Origin: a virus
Reading direction: 5' to 3' (one strand)
IMG/VR virus record: IMGVR_UViG_3300020473_000702
Location: 1-53,371 of that record
Length of the DNA: 53,371 nt
Shown here: positions 24,821 to 33,600 of the stretch, piece by piece
How the letters are laid out: each line of letters opens with the position of its first letter
Numbering within the stretch: position 1 is the stretch's first letter
Position numbers and translations under genes: made by a program
Notes under the pieces: generated by a model
Told to the model about the DNA's origin: nothing
What the model saw: the letters and a program-made list of their open reading frames with translations, nothing else
The model's database searches: none

Positions 24821-25002
24821 GAAAGGAAACAGCAGGTGAAGTCATAGGTAATCCACTATGGTTCACTCCAGTGATGTTACTAGCAATACTATTACTGATA
24901 GAGGGTCTTCATACCTCTGCTCACTTACATCAAGAGTTAGATGTACATGGTATCTGTAGGCAGAATAAGGAGTATATTGAGAGCAAGGAGGACAGTTATT
25001 AA
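24817..25002 (+). CDS. Small single-pass membrane protein (61 aa)
   Basis: The product has one hydrophobic helix, LWFTPVMLLAILLLIEGL (about residues 14-31), followed by a hydrophilic tail. ATG 24817 overlaps the bilin reductase stop (ATGA). No function was recognised. Confidence 0.7.
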   Translation: MRKETAGEVIGNPLWFTPVMLLAILLLIEGLHTSAHLHQELDVHGICRQNKEYIESKEDSY

Positions 25003-25015
25003 ACTGACACACTAG

Positions 25016-25045
25016 TGGACACATTGCCCATTTATATGCTATTAT
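25016..25045 (+). promoter_or_regulatory. Sigma70-type promoter before the structured RNA
   Basis: TGGACA (25016-25021) and TATTAT (25040-25045) are 18 bases apart. A start about seven bases after the -10 box would be near 25052, exactly where the RNA stem P1 begins. Confidence 0.6.
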
Positions 25046-25050
25046 ATGAA

Positions 25051-25165
25051 TGTTGAGGGATAACGGTTCTCTAGCCCCATTTCTGGGGGTTCAGGTGTAA
25101 GCGATTCCCTAGAGGTAAATTTGGGCATATAGGTGAAACCTTGCAGATGCCCCGTTCTCTCAACA
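25051..25165 (+). ncRNA. Structured RNA, riboswitch-like three-way junction
   Basis: P1: 25051-25060 pairs with 25156-25165 (10 pairs, one G-U). P2: CTCTAG 25069-25074 with CTAGAG 25109-25114, stacked on P3 CCCC 25075-25078 with GGGG. P4: GGGCAT 25123-25128 with ATGCCC 25147-25152, enclosing AGGT/ACCT (25131-25134 and 25138-25141) with a GAA loop. The ATG in P4 (25147) begins the next gene and the AGGTG ribosome site is also paired. No Rfam class was recognised with certainty. Confidence 0.6.
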
Positions 25166-25410
25166 CTCCTTTATTATACAGACCCGTGTTCATTTACAAG
25201 CTTTTAGAGTTGGCTGAAGCAGCAATGATTGCCTCAACACTCTCTGTGGGTTTGGTGGCTACTGGTACTGCTGCTATTAAGGGCACAGAACCACCAGACT
25301 TTAGTACATTTGTGGTTGCAATTCAACCACCATATGAGTCTGATGATAAGAGAATATATCCTGAGATCTTAGATGAAAAAACTGATACGGAAATACCTAA
25401 CATTAGTTAA
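25147..25410 (+). CDS. Small membrane-type protein behind structured leader (87 aa)
   Basis: The product starts MPRSLNTPLLYRPVFIYK and has one hydrophobic helix around AAMIASTLSVGLVATGTAA (about 26-44), then an acidic, proline-rich tail. The start codon lies in RNA stem P4, so its translation could depend on the RNA fold. A TTG at 25141 could start two codons earlier, but it is less likely. It overlaps the next gene by 38 bases. No function was recognised. Confidence 0.6.
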   Translation: MPRSLNTPLLYRPVFIYKLLELAEAAMIASTLSVGLVATGTAAIKGTEPPDFSTFVVAIQPPYESDDKRIYPEILDEKTDTEIPNIS

Positions 25411-25723
25411 TAAGATAGAAGAGAGGCACTATTGGCCTCTCTTTATCTTTCTTTCCTTGTACTTTGTAGTACCATACAGTGAGTTTGTAATCACTGCTCT
25501 GATTATATACTACTTTAGAGGAGGAGAGAAGCTTGTAAAGAGAGTGATAAAGTCTATCACTTCAAGACTTCCTGAGTGGGTGACCGTAGGTGGGTCTGTT
25601 ATCTTCTTCCTTGTGATGCTAGATGATACACTCATGTACTTGTCTGTACTTGCTATTGCATACTACAGCAATAAGAAAGCAAAGGAAATAGCTTCAAAGG
25701 ATGAAGCGTTGCAAGACAAATAA
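25373..25723 (+). CDS. Multi-pass membrane protein (116 aa)
   Basis: Basic N-terminus MKKLIRKYLTLVNKIEE, then hydrophobic spans: WPLFIFLSLYFVVPYSEF with VITALIIYYF, WVTVGGSVIFFLVMLDD, and LMYLSVLAIAYYS. Three or four transmembrane helices are likely. Small size and basic ends recall holin-like proteins, but other membrane roles are equally possible. The gene overlaps its predecessor and ends before a sigma70 promoter. Confidence 0.7.
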   Translation: MKKLIRKYLTLVNKIEERHYWPLFIFLSLYFVVPYSEFVITALIIYYFRGGEKLVKRVIKSITSRLPEWVTVGGSVIFFLVMLDDTLMYLSVLAIAYYSNKKAKEIASKDEALQDK

Positions 25724-25737
25724 CTCTGTGCTATAAT
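25709..25737 (+). promoter_or_regulatory. Sigma70-type promoter before the 207-aa gene
   Basis: TTGCAA (25709-25714) and TATAAT (25732-25737) with 17 bases between. The expected start is about 20 bases ahead of ATG 25765. Confidence 0.65.
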
Positions 25738-25764
25738 ACATACCATAACCAAAGATACTATACT

Positions 25765-26388
25765 ATGTCCTGTTCAAAGATTCGCAAGCACCTAGAAGCT
25801 GCAGAAGGAGAGGTTCGTCAAGCACTTACTGCTTCGTTAGAAAATAAGCATGAAGAAAACCTTACACTGCTTGTTGATACACTTAATAATATTAAGGAGT
25901 TGCTAGTTACTACACCTATTCGTGGTGTGGATAATGTAACTGAGCACTACAGAAAGAATGCAGAGCACAACTTTACTATACCAGATCCTGATGGCGGTGT
26001 TAATACAGTTGATGGTTATAAGTTTAACTTAGAGTCTGATATAGATTTAAACACTGGTGGGTATAAGGTTCCAGCAGATATATTACAGTTCCCTACAACT
26101 ATACCAGGTGCTGATATTAAGCTTGATAGCACAAGTGATAATATAACTTTCACTGGTGGTGATTTTAGTGCATGTAATAATGCATCATGGGATTATAATC
26201 TAAGTGGGGTTACTGTAGGAGACATTGATCTTAGTGGTAACTTAGACTTTACTACCAATGATATACATTACACTGATAATGTTGTTAGTCTAGGTGATAC
26301 CAGAGTCGGTAAAGACTTAGATAAGTTAGATGATGTTGTTGATAAAGATAAACATGCACAAGATCTTAATGATCGAGACGGTGAATAA
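25765..26388 (+). CDS. Unknown acidic protein in its own transcription unit (207 aa)
   Basis: The N-terminal third is helical (SKIRKHLEAAEGEVRQALTA, then ENLTLLVDTLNNIKELL); the rest is beta-type and aspartate-rich, with repeated turns such as IKLDSTSDNITFTGGDF and SGNLDFTTNDIHYT. No domain was recognised. It has a strong -10 box with a 17-base spacer in front and a strong terminator behind, so it can be expressed alone, unlike its neighbours. It directly precedes the adhesin locus. Confidence 0.75.
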   Translation: MSCSKIRKHLEAAEGEVRQALTASLENKHEENLTLLVDTLNNIKELLVTTPIRGVDNVTEHYRKNAEHNFTIPDPDGGVNTVDGYKFNLESDIDLNTGGYKVPADILQFPTTIPGADIKLDSTSDNITFTGGDFSACNNASWDYNLSGVTVGDIDLSGNLDFTTNDIHYTDNVVSLGDTRVGKDLDKLDDVVDKDKHAQDLNDRDGE

Positions 26389-26395
26389 TAAACAA

Positions 26396-26417
26396 CCCCC
26401 CTTCGAGGGGGTTTTTT
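26396..26417 (+). terminator. Rho-independent terminator
   Basis: CCCCCT (26397-26402) pairs with AGGGGG (26406-26411) around a TCG loop and is followed by six T (26412-26417). Confidence 0.9.
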
Positions 26418-26422
26418 AATGT

Positions 26423-26430
26423 CTAAATAC
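26423..26430 (+). promoter_or_regulatory. Late promoter box CTAAATAC
   Basis: CTAAATAC just downstream of the terminator, 25 bases before ATG 26455. It has the same form as the box inside the mazG terminator. Confidence 0.7.
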
Positions 26431-26454
26431 ATAAGATAGTACTATGGCTACGGT

Positions 26455-29400
26455 ATGTCTAGAGCAAGAGTTGACCAAATAGTCAATCAGTTAGGAACTG
26501 GATCGGTTGAATTCCCAGAGGGTTTACAAGTTTCTGCTGGAAAAACATTAAAGATTGGTGGACCTGTAGAAGCTTATGGAGGAACTACAGGAACTGCTGG
26601 TCAAATTTTAAAAGCTGGGAACAACTCAGAACTGGTATGGGGTGATAGTGATAGCGTAACTCTTGCTGCTGGTGATGGACCTAATGCAAATCAAAAGGTT
26701 ATTAACCTTACACAAAGTGGTACTGCTGGACAGCAACAGATAGTATTCAGAGCTGGTAGTAATGTAACTCTTACTCGTAGTGTTAATGAAATTATAATTG
26801 ACTCATCATTTGTTAATGATAACACCGTTACTAGACTACAGGCTAGTGGCGGTACTTTAGTATCTGGTGATATAGTTTTCACAGGAGTTGATGCTACAAC
26901 AGTAGCACAGACTGGTCAAACAATTCAGATAGGATCTACTGATACAACATACACTGCTGGAACAGGTATAACTCTTACTGATCTACAGTTTTCTATAGCA
27001 CAGGAAATAGAAACTACATCTACACCTACCTTTGCTTCTCTAACATTAACAGGTAACATTGGTGCAGTAGATGGAAACTTTAGTGGTGATGTTTCAGGTA
27101 CTTGGACTGGTGGTACTATACCTATTGATAAGGGTGGTACTGGTAACACCACAGCATCAGCAGCATTCTTAGGACTTGCTCCTTCCGTTGGTGCTCATAC
27201 TAATAGATTTTTGAAGACAGATGGTAGTAGTATATTCTGGTCAGATCTACCTGCGAGTGGTGGATTTACTCCAAAGACATATGACTTAACTGGTGAAGCT
27301 GGTGGATCATCAAACACCGCTAAGATAAGACTGACTGATAATGATGGTTTAACTGATGATGTAACTCTTGTTGGGCAGAATGATATTACAATCACACGTT
27401 CTGGTAACACTATAAATTTTGGTTCTAGTTTTACTGATAATAATGATAACGATTATGTAGATACTGCTACTCTTACTGGTACAAATTTAGTTTTAGGTAG
27501 AACAGGAGCACTAGCAGATCTCACAGTTGATCTATCATCATTAGGTGGTGGAGGTGGTGGTGGAAGTGATACTGATAGTACCTATGATTTGGATACACAG
27601 GCTACCTCTGGTGGTGTTGCTATTAGATTAGTACCTGGTGGTGATGCTCTTGGTGATCCTATTGATGAAGCAAAAATAATTGGTGGTGCTAACGCAACGG
27701 TTACTAGAGAAGCTAATGGTAATATTACTATAGCTGCTACTGATACAGACACTGATACTATCACAAGGTTGAGGATAACTGGACCAGGAACTACTGGAGG
27801 AGCATATGCTTCTGGTGATATATCATTGCAAGCTAGTGGATCAGTTAGCATGGTTCAGTCTGGTAATACTATTGCTATCACTGCTGATAATAGTAACAGT
27901 TATGTTGATAACGCATACTATAATGCTATAACTGGAGGATTAACTATAGAGAGAACTGATTCGTTACAGGATATTAATGTTCCTGTATCTAATCTACAAG
28001 CGTATCTTGATACTAGGTACGTTACATCAGGTGGTCTTGCAGATGCTAAGATAACTTCTGCAACCTTTAGTTCTAATACTGGTAACCTTACTCTTACTCC
28101 TAATGATGGAACTGGATCTATAGTAGTCAACCTTGACGGACGTTATGTAACAAGTACAGGTGATAATAATTATGTTACTAGTGGTTCATGGCCAGCTGCT
28201 TCTAGTAATCCACCAGGATTCCATGTATCAAGACCAATATTGAGATTAGGTAGGAACGATGGTGTCAATGTAGATATTGAAACAGAAGACTTATATGATT
28301 ATCTTGATGGATTATATGCACCAATTACTGCTAGTGATACTAAAGTAGATAATTTCTCCTTCACTGATGGTAATTTATATCTTTCTGTTAGTGATGGAAC
28401 TAACTACACATACAATCTTGATAACAGATATACAACACATCAAGATTACATAGATACTGCTACTTTTAATACTACTGATGGTGTACTTACATTAACACAG
28501 CAGACAGAAGGTGGTCTTGGTGGTACAACAAGACCAGATATTACTGTTGATTTGGATGGTAGATATAAACTTGCTACTGCTCAAGACGTATCAATTAGTT
28601 CACTGTCTTGGGATGGAAGTGCTGGTACTATCAAAGCTATTAAGAGTGATAGTACTCAAACTGCAAACTGTAATATTGATGGTAGGTATGTTGATACAGT
28701 AAGCTTTAGTGGTGGTGTATTTACTTTCGGTAGAAACAATGGAACTACTACAACAGTAAATCTTCCTGAAGGTAGGGTTGATATTCCTACTGGTACTTCT
28801 ATGTTATTCGCACAGGCTTCAGCACCTGTTGGTTGGGTTAAGTCTACATCGCATAACAATAAAGCACTTAGACTTGTAAATGGTGCTGGTGGTGGTAGTG
28901 GTGGACAGATGGATTTCACTACTGCATTCTCATCTAATATATCTACAGGAGGTAGTATTGATTCTTCAGGTTTAGGTATTAATGGTAGTGTAACATCAGG
29001 ATGGGGTTCTGGAAGTCTTGATTCGGATGGACTCGGTATAAGTGGTTCTCCTGATGGAGGTTATGGATCTGGTGGTGGTATTAATACTTCTGGTCTTAAT
29101 ATTTCTGGTAATCCAGACGTTAACATGGGCAACATCTCATTCAACTCTGGAAACATGAAAGCATATCCAGGTAACCTGTATGCTAGAGCTCATTCTACTA
29201 GCATAAGTCAGATGCCTTATCACGGACACAACTATATTGAAGGAAGACATGAAAGGAGAGGAAACGCTACCGATGATGGTAGAGCACATGTTCTATCCTA
29301 TCATGTAATGGTTCAAACTGGTGGTACTGGATCTGGTAGTGCTCATGGACACTACATAGATGGATATGGTAACGTCTCTGGTAATCCAGGATATAGTGGA

Positions 29401-29628
29401 TCTCTTAGTGCAAGTTCTGGTGATCTTGGTATAGGTGGTAGTGCAAATGTAAACTTCCCTTCTATATCAATTGGTGCAGGTGACTTAGGTATAAGTGGAT
29501 CTGTAACTGATAATCGTGCTATTACCTCATCATTTAATGGTAGTATTAATGGTAATGTTGGATTTACTGCTGGTAATATTGCCTTGAATGTTTCTTATGT
29601 TGATGTTATAATATGTACGAGGACATAA
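26455..29628 (+). CDS. Tail fibre-like structural protein 1 (1057 aa)
   Basis: A long beta-rich, glycine/serine/threonine-rich protein. The N-terminus MSRARVDQIVNQLGTGSVEF parallels the start of the 1845-aa protein. A repeat GGTGNTTASAAFLGL...FLKTDG is shared with it. From about residue 776 the C-terminal part has APVGWVKS followed by glycine/serine repeats and two HxH sites (MPYHGHNY and SAHGHYI), which resembles the end of phage tail collar/short fibre proteins. It probably forms a receptor-binding appendage. A late box precedes it by 25 bases. Confidence 0.85.
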   Translation: MSRARVDQIVNQLGTGSVEFPEGLQVSAGKTLKIGGPVEAYGGTTGTAGQILKAGNNSELVWGDSDSVTLAAGDGPNANQKVINLTQSGTAGQQQIVFRAGSNVTLTRSVNEIIIDSSFVNDNTVTRLQASGGTLVSGDIVFTGVDATTVAQTGQTIQIGSTDTTYTAGTGITLTDLQFSIAQEIETTSTPTFASLTLTGNIGAVDGNFSGDVSGTWTGGTIPIDKGGTGNTTASAAFLGLAPSVGAHTNRFLKTDGSSIFWSDLPASGGFTPKTYDLTGEAGGSSNTAKIRLTDNDGLTDDVTLVGQNDITITRSGNTINFGSSFTDNNDNDYVDTATLTGTNLVLGRTGALADLTVDLSSLGGGGGGGSDTDSTYDLDTQATSGGVAIRLVPGGDALGDPIDEAKIIGGANATVTREANGNITIAATDTDTDTITRLRITGPGTTGGAYASGDISLQASGSVSMVQSGNTIAITADNSNSYVDNAYYNAITGGLTIERTDSLQDINVPVSNLQAYLDTRYVTSGGLADAKITSATFSSNTGNLTLTPNDGTGSIVVNLDGRYVTSTGDNNYVTSGSWPAASSNPPGFHVSRPILRLGRNDGVNVDIETEDLYDYLDGLYAPITASDTKVDNFSFTDGNLYLSVSDGTNYTYNLDNRYTTHQDYIDTATFNTTDGVLTLTQQTEGGLGGTTRPDITVDLDGRYKLATAQDVSISSLSWDGSAGTIKAIKSDSTQTANCNIDGRYVDTVSFSGGVFTFGRNNGTTTTVNLPEGRVDIPTGTSMLFAQASAPVGWVKSTSHNNKALRLVNGAGGGSGGQMDFTTAFSSNISTGGSIDSSGLGINGSVTSGWGSGSLDSDGLGISGSPDGGYGSGGGINTSGLNISGNPDVNMGNISFNSGNMKAYPGNLYARAHSTSISQMPYHGHNYIEGRHERRGNATDDGRAHVLSYHVMVQTGGTGSGSAHGHYIDGYGNVSGNPGYSGSLSASSGDLGIGGSANVNFPSISIGAGDLGISGSVTDNRAITSSFNGSINGNVGFTAGNIALNVSYVDVIICTRT

Positions 29629-29634
29629 CTTAAT

Positions 29635-29964
29635 ATGAAATTAGAATCTGGTGATTACTGCCCACTAATCGGTGGTCCTTGTAAGAAATGGGAATGTAAG
29701 TGGTTCATACAGTTGAGGGGTACTCATCCTCAGACAGGTGAAGAACTTGATGAATGGGATTGTTCTATTAGTATGTTACCTATGCTTATCATTGAAGCAT
29801 CCAGTCAAGCAAGACAGGCTGGTGCTGCTGTAGAGAGCTTTAGGAATGTTAGTTATGAACAGACACAGGAACTGACTAAGGTCATGATACAAGCACAAGA
29901 AATTGTACCTGCTATCTTATCAGAAACTCTAAATAATAAAGGTATCATTGAAAGCGGTAAATGA
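29635..29964 (+). CDS. Small conserved-looking late protein with Cys-rich start (109 aa)
   Basis: The N-terminus holds CPLIGGPCKKWECKW and a further Cys in EWDCSISM; four cysteines within ~45 residues could bind a metal. The C-terminal part is helical. It sits between two long adhesin genes and overlaps the next gene by ATGA. No family was named. Confidence 0.75.
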   Translation: MKLESGDYCPLIGGPCKKWECKWFIQLRGTHPQTGEELDEWDCSISMLPMLIIEASSQARQAGAAVESFRNVSYEQTQELTKVMIQAQEIVPAILSETLNNKGIIESGK

Positions 29965-30578
29965 AATTCTCTATTATAGTTGGTCAAGACATTACTGATG
30001 GAACAGTCAGTTGTGATGGTAAGACATATGGTGAGAGAGATTTTACCAGCAATGCACCAACAGATAAGTGGGAGCATGTTTGGGCTATACATTACGACTC
30101 TGTTAATAATGTTAATTTTATTGAGTGGAAGCAATCTAAACCTGAAGGTAGAGAAGCTTCTACTGAGATGTCTGATGAATTGAGAGACTATTACAATGCA
30201 TGGGCTCGTGCTGAGTGTGAAAAGATAGAAACAGAAATAGCAGCAGCAACACAAGCACAGCAGGATAAAGAAGATAGCGAATACTTAACTGAATGGGATA
30301 ACTGGGGAACTATTGCTGAAAGAAAACAAGCTAGAAGTATGAGAGATGATTTGTTGGAAGTAACAGACCATCATGAATATATTACAAGCCTTAAAAATGA
30401 TGAGTGGGATACTTTTAGACAGTGGGTTAGAGATTTACCAGCAACATTCGCTTCACCATTAGATATTACATTTGAAAACCTACCGTCAGGATACAATACA
30501 AATGTGTTTGGATGCTATGAATCATTCAAATCTGCGGTTCAAAAGGGAAAAGATATAAAGGCACGATTCTCTGGTTGA
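29961..30578 (+). CDS. Possible tail fibre accessory/assembly protein (205 aa)
   Basis: The product has an N-terminal beta part (MKFSIIVGQDITDGTV) followed by a charged helical stretch (DYYNAWARAECEKIETEI) and a C-terminal helical part. Position between adhesin genes and this layout suggest a fibre assembly chaperone or attachment protein; this is inference. Its stop TGA overlaps the next late box. Confidence 0.7.
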   Translation: MKFSIIVGQDITDGTVSCDGKTYGERDFTSNAPTDKWEHVWAIHYDSVNNVNFIEWKQSKPEGREASTEMSDELRDYYNAWARAECEKIETEIAAATQAQQDKEDSEYLTEWDNWGTIAERKQARSMRDDLLEVTDHHEYITSLKNDEWDTFRQWVRDLPATFASPLDITFENLPSGYNTNVFGCYESFKSAVQKGKDIKARFSG

Positions 30579-30584
30579 TAAATA
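30577..30584 (+). promoter_or_regulatory. Late promoter box GATAAATA
   Basis: GATAAATA overlaps the stop TGA (30576-30578) of the preceding gene and lies 29 bases before ATG 30614. Confidence 0.75.
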
Positions 30585-30613
30585 CCTTTGATGCTGTGAT
30601 AAGGCGGTAAATA

Positions 30614-33600
30614 ATGTCCAGAATTAGAGTAAACGAACTCATCAATCAAGGTGGTAGTGGTCCTACCCTTGCAGTCGAAGGTCTTAAGATACCTAGCACT
30701 AAAAATTTAGAAATTGATGGTTCTATTATTCTTAATAGTAACCCAGGATTATCAGGCCAAGTTTTAGGAAGAGGTTCTACAGGACTAGAGTGGTTCAGTA
30801 TTTCCACAACAGATAGTAACACAACTTACGTAGTGTCTGCTGTTGATGGAGTTAATCCAGTAACAGATAAAGTAATTAAATTAACTGCAGGTGGATCAGG
30901 TGGATCAAACTCTGAAGTAGTTCTTGTTGCAGGTTCAAACATAGCTTTATCCAGAGATGGATCTAGGATTACCATTGATGGCAATTTCACAGATACTGAT
31001 ACAGTAACGAAGATAGGTGCTAATGGTACAGGTTATACTGATGGAGATGTATCTATTATTGGTAGCGGTGCTACTAATATTACTCAAAGCGGTAGAACGA
31101 TCACCGTAAATTCAACTGATACAAACACAACATATACAGGAGCTAATGGTGTAACCATTAATTCTGAAAATCAGATTCAGATTGGACAGCCAGTAGGAAC
31201 AACTGACTCTGTAACATTTAACTCTCTTGTAATATCAGGTAATCTTACAGTACAGGGAACGACAACGTACTCTAATGTTACCACTGTTACTACAACAGAT
31301 AAGTTCATATTTTTAAATGATGTCCTCGCCCCTTCAGATAGTATAGCTGATGGTGGTGGTATAAAATTAAAAGGAACTACCGAGCACACTATTCTCTGGG
31401 ATAATAGTGAGGATGCTTGGAAGTCCTCAGAGAACTGGGATCTATCTATAGGTAAGGAATATAAGATCAATGGAATCAGTGTAATAGATTCTACTGGTCT
31501 TGGTAATACTGTAGTAAATTCTAGTCTTACTGGTGTTGGTGCATTAACAACTGGTATTTGGAATGCTAATACTATAGGTATAGCATATGGTGGTACTGGT
31601 GCTACCACAGCGTCAGCAGCAATCACGGCATTGTTACCTGCTCAAGCAGGTAATTCTGGTAGATATCTTACAACAGATGGTAACACATCTAGTTGGGGTC
31701 AGATACCCTCACTGTATGCAGGATGGGCAATAGCAGATGCTACTGTAAATGTTACTATTGCTAGTAATGATATTCTACAAGTAGTAGGTACTGGTGCTAC
31801 TACAGTTAACCTTGATAATACCAATAAGAAATTAACTGTTGACTCTGCAGATACTTTATACTATCTGACTGTAGAGAATGATACACAAGCTAGCACAAAG
31901 ATTGTTCGTTTAACTGATAGTAATTCTAATGCAGAGGAGTTTAAATTAACTGCTGGTACTGGTGTTACTCTTACTAGAGGTGGTGCAAATAACAATGAGT
32001 TAACTTTCTCTGTTGCACAAGACTTAAGTGCTGCTGCAACTCCTACATTTGCTGGTCTTAATGTAACTGGTACATTAGATGCTAATGCATACACTGGTAA
32101 TGCAGATCAGTTATCAGGATTAACAGGAGCAACTTCGGGAACTTATGGTAGTGCTAATACTATACCTATTATTACTGTAAGTCCAACAGGAAGAATAACA
32201 AATATTGCTACTACTTCTGTCTCTGGAGGAGGTGGAGGTGGTACTCCTAATGCTGGTGGAGTAACAGGATCAATACAGTATAATTCTGGTGGTGGTTTTG
32301 CTGGAACTACCAAATTATTATGGGAACCTGGTGGTGGTGAGCTTAGAGTAGATGGTTATATTAATACAGATAATATTGTATCTGCTGCTGGTAATATAAC
32401 TTCTCTTAACATAATAGATTCACTTAAGTTACCTAGTAAGACAACCAGTGAAAGAGATGCATTGAATGTACTCAATGGTACTTTGGTCTATAACAATAGT
32501 TTAAACCAAGTTGAGATGTATCAGGATGGAACTTGGATTCAACTAGGACAGCAAGTAAGTCAAGCAAGTATAGGTGATCTTAGTGATGTAGATACAGAAA
32601 CACTTACGGTAGGACATATACTTAAGTGGGATGGTACTAAATGGTCAGCAGTAGCTGATCATGGTGAAGGTGGTGGAGGTGGAGGTGGTAATGCAGACTT
32701 ATCTCAACTCTCTGTATACACTTTAAATCCTTCAGGTGGTGGTGGATTAACATACAGTCCTTCTAATGGTATATTCACATATGCACCACCAGATCTTAGT
32801 GTTTACCTAACATCATATGAGGAGACTGATCCAGTCTTTGTTGCTTCTGCTGCATATAATATAACTAATGTTCAAACTGCTAACTGGAGTGCTGCATATC
32901 AATGGGGTAATCATGCTAACCAAGGATATCTAACAAATATTTTAAGTGAGAATCTTTCTGATCTGTTTGATGTATCTAATGCTGTACCTTCAGATGGACA
33001 GGTTCTTAAGTGGAGTTCAGCACAGAATAAATGGGCTCCTGGATCTGATCTATCAGGTGGTGGTGGAATTGTAGGTGGATTGACTGCCTTCTCTGTATCT
33101 ACAGGATCACCTGCTTCAGGTGGTGGTAGTTTATCTTATGATAATAATGGTACGTTTACTTTCACACCTGCTGATGTATTTAATGGAGACTATAACAGTT
33201 TAACTAACACACCATCATTGTTTGATGGTACATGGAATTCTCTAACTGGTAAGCCTGCTGTACCATCTACATTAGGTACTATAACAAATGTATCTACTTC
33301 AGTTGATAGTGCTGCTGATGGTAAGGTATTAGCATGGAGTGATAATGATGGACTATGGGTTCCAACTACTATGGCTGCTGCGTCAGGTAGTGATAACTTA
33401 GATGATGTAACAGATAGAGGTAATCAGACTACTAATACTCTTGTTGTTGGTGGTGTTGATGTATCTAATGATGGTACATTGAATGGTGCTTTATCACTTA
33501 TTGATACTGGATCTCACTCGGAGATTAGATTCAGAGCAAATAGTGATACCAGTGTACAGGGAACTATCAAGGGTGAAGAAAGTGATATGTTCATCACCAC

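Noticed and set aside
25051-25165. tRNA or a known riboswitch class in the 25.1 kb gap
   Set aside because: There is no cloverleaf or CCA-type acceptor. Parts such as GGTGAAACC resemble the cobalamin-type core, but I could not find the other conserved boxes, so I call it only a structured RNA.
26925-32094. Several minus-strand open frames opposite adhesin genes
   Set aside because: They reflect the biased GGT/ACT codon use of Gly/Thr-rich fibres, not genes.
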